The notes beneath the pieces were generated by a model. It was not told where the DNA came from, did not search any database, and saw only the letters and a list, made by a program, of their open reading frames with translations. DNA of 7,256 nucleotides from Actinomycetota bacterium (lineage in GTDB: Bacteria > Actinomycetota > Humimicrobiia > Humimicrobiales > Humimicrobiaceae): the NCBI GenBank assembly GCA_016783995.1, contig JADHVN010000073.1:1-7256 (forward strand), given 5' to 3'. The stretch's first letter is position 1, and each line of letters opens with the position of its first letter. Of the stretch, positions 6,098-7,256 are shown in pieces. The position numbers were made by a program, and so were the translations under genes.

Positions 6098-7183
6098 ATG
6101 ATAAAACCCGAGAAGTATTTACCAAAATATTATCAACTAAAAGAATATCTAAAGAAGATAATTCAAAATGGAGATATTATTCCGGCGCAAAAGTTGCCTT
6201 CAGAAAGCGACCTTGTCCGTCAGTTTAAAATAAGCAGACATACGGTTCGTCATTCTTTTAGTGAGTTAGAAAATGAAGGATGGATATATAGAGAACAGGG
6301 GAAAGGTACTTTTTGCGCTTACAGAGGAAGTAAAAAAGAGCAGAAAATAGCGGTTCTGACCACATATATTTCTAACTATATTTTTCCCTATATTATTAGA
6401 GGCATTGAGGAAACATTGTGTGAATCAGGTTTTTCCTTTAGTATTGCCAGCACCGGCAATAATAAACACAAAGAAGAAGAATGTATGAAAAGGTTTTTAG
6501 AACAAGACATCTCCGGTATAATTGTGGAGCCGACAAAAAGTGCTAAACCTAATATCAATCAAAAATACTTTCAGGAACTAGATAAACGCAATATCCCGTA
6601 TATACTATTACATGCCACCTATCCTGATTTAGATTCCGCCTATGTAATTATGGATGACGAAAAAGGCGGCTTTATTGCAACACAATATTTATTAAAGCTA
6701 GGTCATAAAGATATAGCCGGAATATTTTTATCTGATGATTTACAAGGTATAAGACGACAGGCCGGTTTTTTATCTGCTTTAAAGAAATATAATGTTACTA
6801 TAAATAATGAATTTTTAGGCAATTATAAAACCGAGCAGATGTTTTCTTATCCCTACAATTTTACTATAAACTTATTGAAAAAGAAAAATCGACCAACTGC
6901 TATTGTTTGCTATAATGACCAAATAGCTATTCAGGTCATAGAGGCTATTCGTCGTAGTAACTTAAAGATTCCTGGGGATATTTCATTGGTAGGCTACGAC
7001 AATTCAAATTTAGCAGTTGCTACCGAAGTAAAATTAACCACTATTAAGCATCCAAAAGAAGAGATGGGCAAACGGGTAGCACACATGATAATAGATATGA
7101 TTAATGGAGAGGTAAAAAAGCTGTACTTTGTGTATGAGCCGGAGCTTATTATACGAAGCTCTTGTAAAACATTCCCAAAATAA
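6098..7183 (+). CDS. araR: Arabinose-responsive transcriptional repressor, GntR/LacI chimera
   Basis: This 361-residue cytoplasmic regulator has an N-terminal GntR-type winged helix-turn-helix (about 9-74), with LPSESDLVRQFKISRHTVR (33-51) and wing EQGKGTF (66-72). A LacI/periplasmic-binding-protein effector domain fills the rest. Near-identical stretches to my memory of Bacillus subtilis AraR (362 residues) include VLTTYISNYIFPYIIRGIE (86-104), IVEPTKSA (142-149), GIF..DD.QG..R..GF (208-224), CYNDQIA (271-277), VGYD (298-301), VKLTTIKHPK (311-320) and EPELIIR (347-353). AraR binds operators as a dimer and lets go when L-arabinose occupies the C-terminal domain. By family knowledge it would repress the transporter and isomerase genes here. 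The ATG follows GGAG at 6084-6087; starting at TTG 6077 would add seven residues and is less likely. The effector could differ from arabinose in this lineage. Confidence 0.9.
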   Translation: MIKPEKYLPKYYQLKEYLKKIIQNGDIIPAQKLPSESDLVRQFKISRHTVRHSFSELENEGWIYREQGKGTFCAYRGSKKEQKIAVLTTYISNYIFPYIIRGIEETLCESGFSFSIASTGNNKHKEEECMKRFLEQDISGIIVEPTKSAKPNINQKYFQELDKRNIPYILLHATYPDLDSAYVIMDDEKGGFIATQYLLKLGHKDIAGIFLSDDLQGIRRQAGFLSALKKYNVTINNEFLGNYKTEQMFSYPYNFTINLLKKKNRPTAIVCYNDQIAIQVIEAIRRSNLKIPGDISLVGYDNSNLAVATEVKLTTIKHPKEEMGKRVAHMIIDMINGEVKKLYFVYEPELIIRSSCKTFPK

Positions 7184-7256
7184 GGTAAAATTTGTGGAGA
7201 GCGTCTTCATCAGGGAATTTACTTTGTATTTAATGATATTAATGCGTGAGAAAAGT

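Noticed and set aside
7184..7256. AraR operator in the terminal sequence, from the half-site-like AAATTTGT near 7188-7196
   Set aside because: Only one half of the palindrome is present, with no matching ACAAAT arm. No full operator was seen anywhere in the window; the main operator is probably upstream of base 1.
1..7256. tRNA, rRNA, CRISPR arrays, insertion sequences or a novel defence or mobile system
   Set aside because: No cloverleaf-like tRNA arms, regularly spaced repeats, transposase motifs or terminal inverted repeats were seen; all sizeable genes fit sugar transport, metabolism or regulation.

Overview
The window is AT-rich and carries six intact genes, all on the + strand, plus one decayed gene. 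The layout is that of a sugar-utilisation locus from a low-GC anaerobic bacterium. The last gene is a close match to AraR, the GntR/LacI-type arabinose repressor best known from Bacillota. The solute-binding protein has an ordinary secretory signal rather than a clean lipobox. That hints at a two-membrane cell, for example Halanaerobiales, Negativicutes or an Atribacterota-like lineage. The taxonomic placement is inference only.

Region 1 (about 30-2920) is a complete CUT2-type sugar ABC importer: periplasmic binding protein, single-domain ATPase and permease. A strong 13-bp hairpin separates the binding-protein gene from the other two, probably so that the binding protein is made in excess. 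The ATPase and permease genes nearly touch.

Region 2 (2921-3310) has no intact gene but is not empty. It holds a wrecked copy of an L-fucose isomerase-like gene with an internal deletion, a frameshift, a nonsense codon and no C-terminal two-thirds. Its register can be aligned to the intact isomerase gene further downstream.

Region 3 (3311-5980) encodes a uroporphyrinogen-decarboxylase-superfamily protein that is not HemE, followed by an intact L-fucose/L-arabinose isomerase-family protein. The latter retains Glu and Asp residues at the spacing of the E. coli FucI metal ligands.

Region 4 (6098-7183) is araR. The remaining 73 bases show nothing recognisable.

Working model: the importer brings in a pentose or deoxyhexose, the FucI-like enzyme isomerises an aldose to a ketose, and AraR represses the locus until its effector is present. 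No kinase, aldolase or epimerase is in the window, so the pathway is incomplete here. The UROD-like protein is the functional unknown. I do not see a wholly new system. The most notable points are the decayed paralogue and the unexplained UROD-like gene in a sugar operon.
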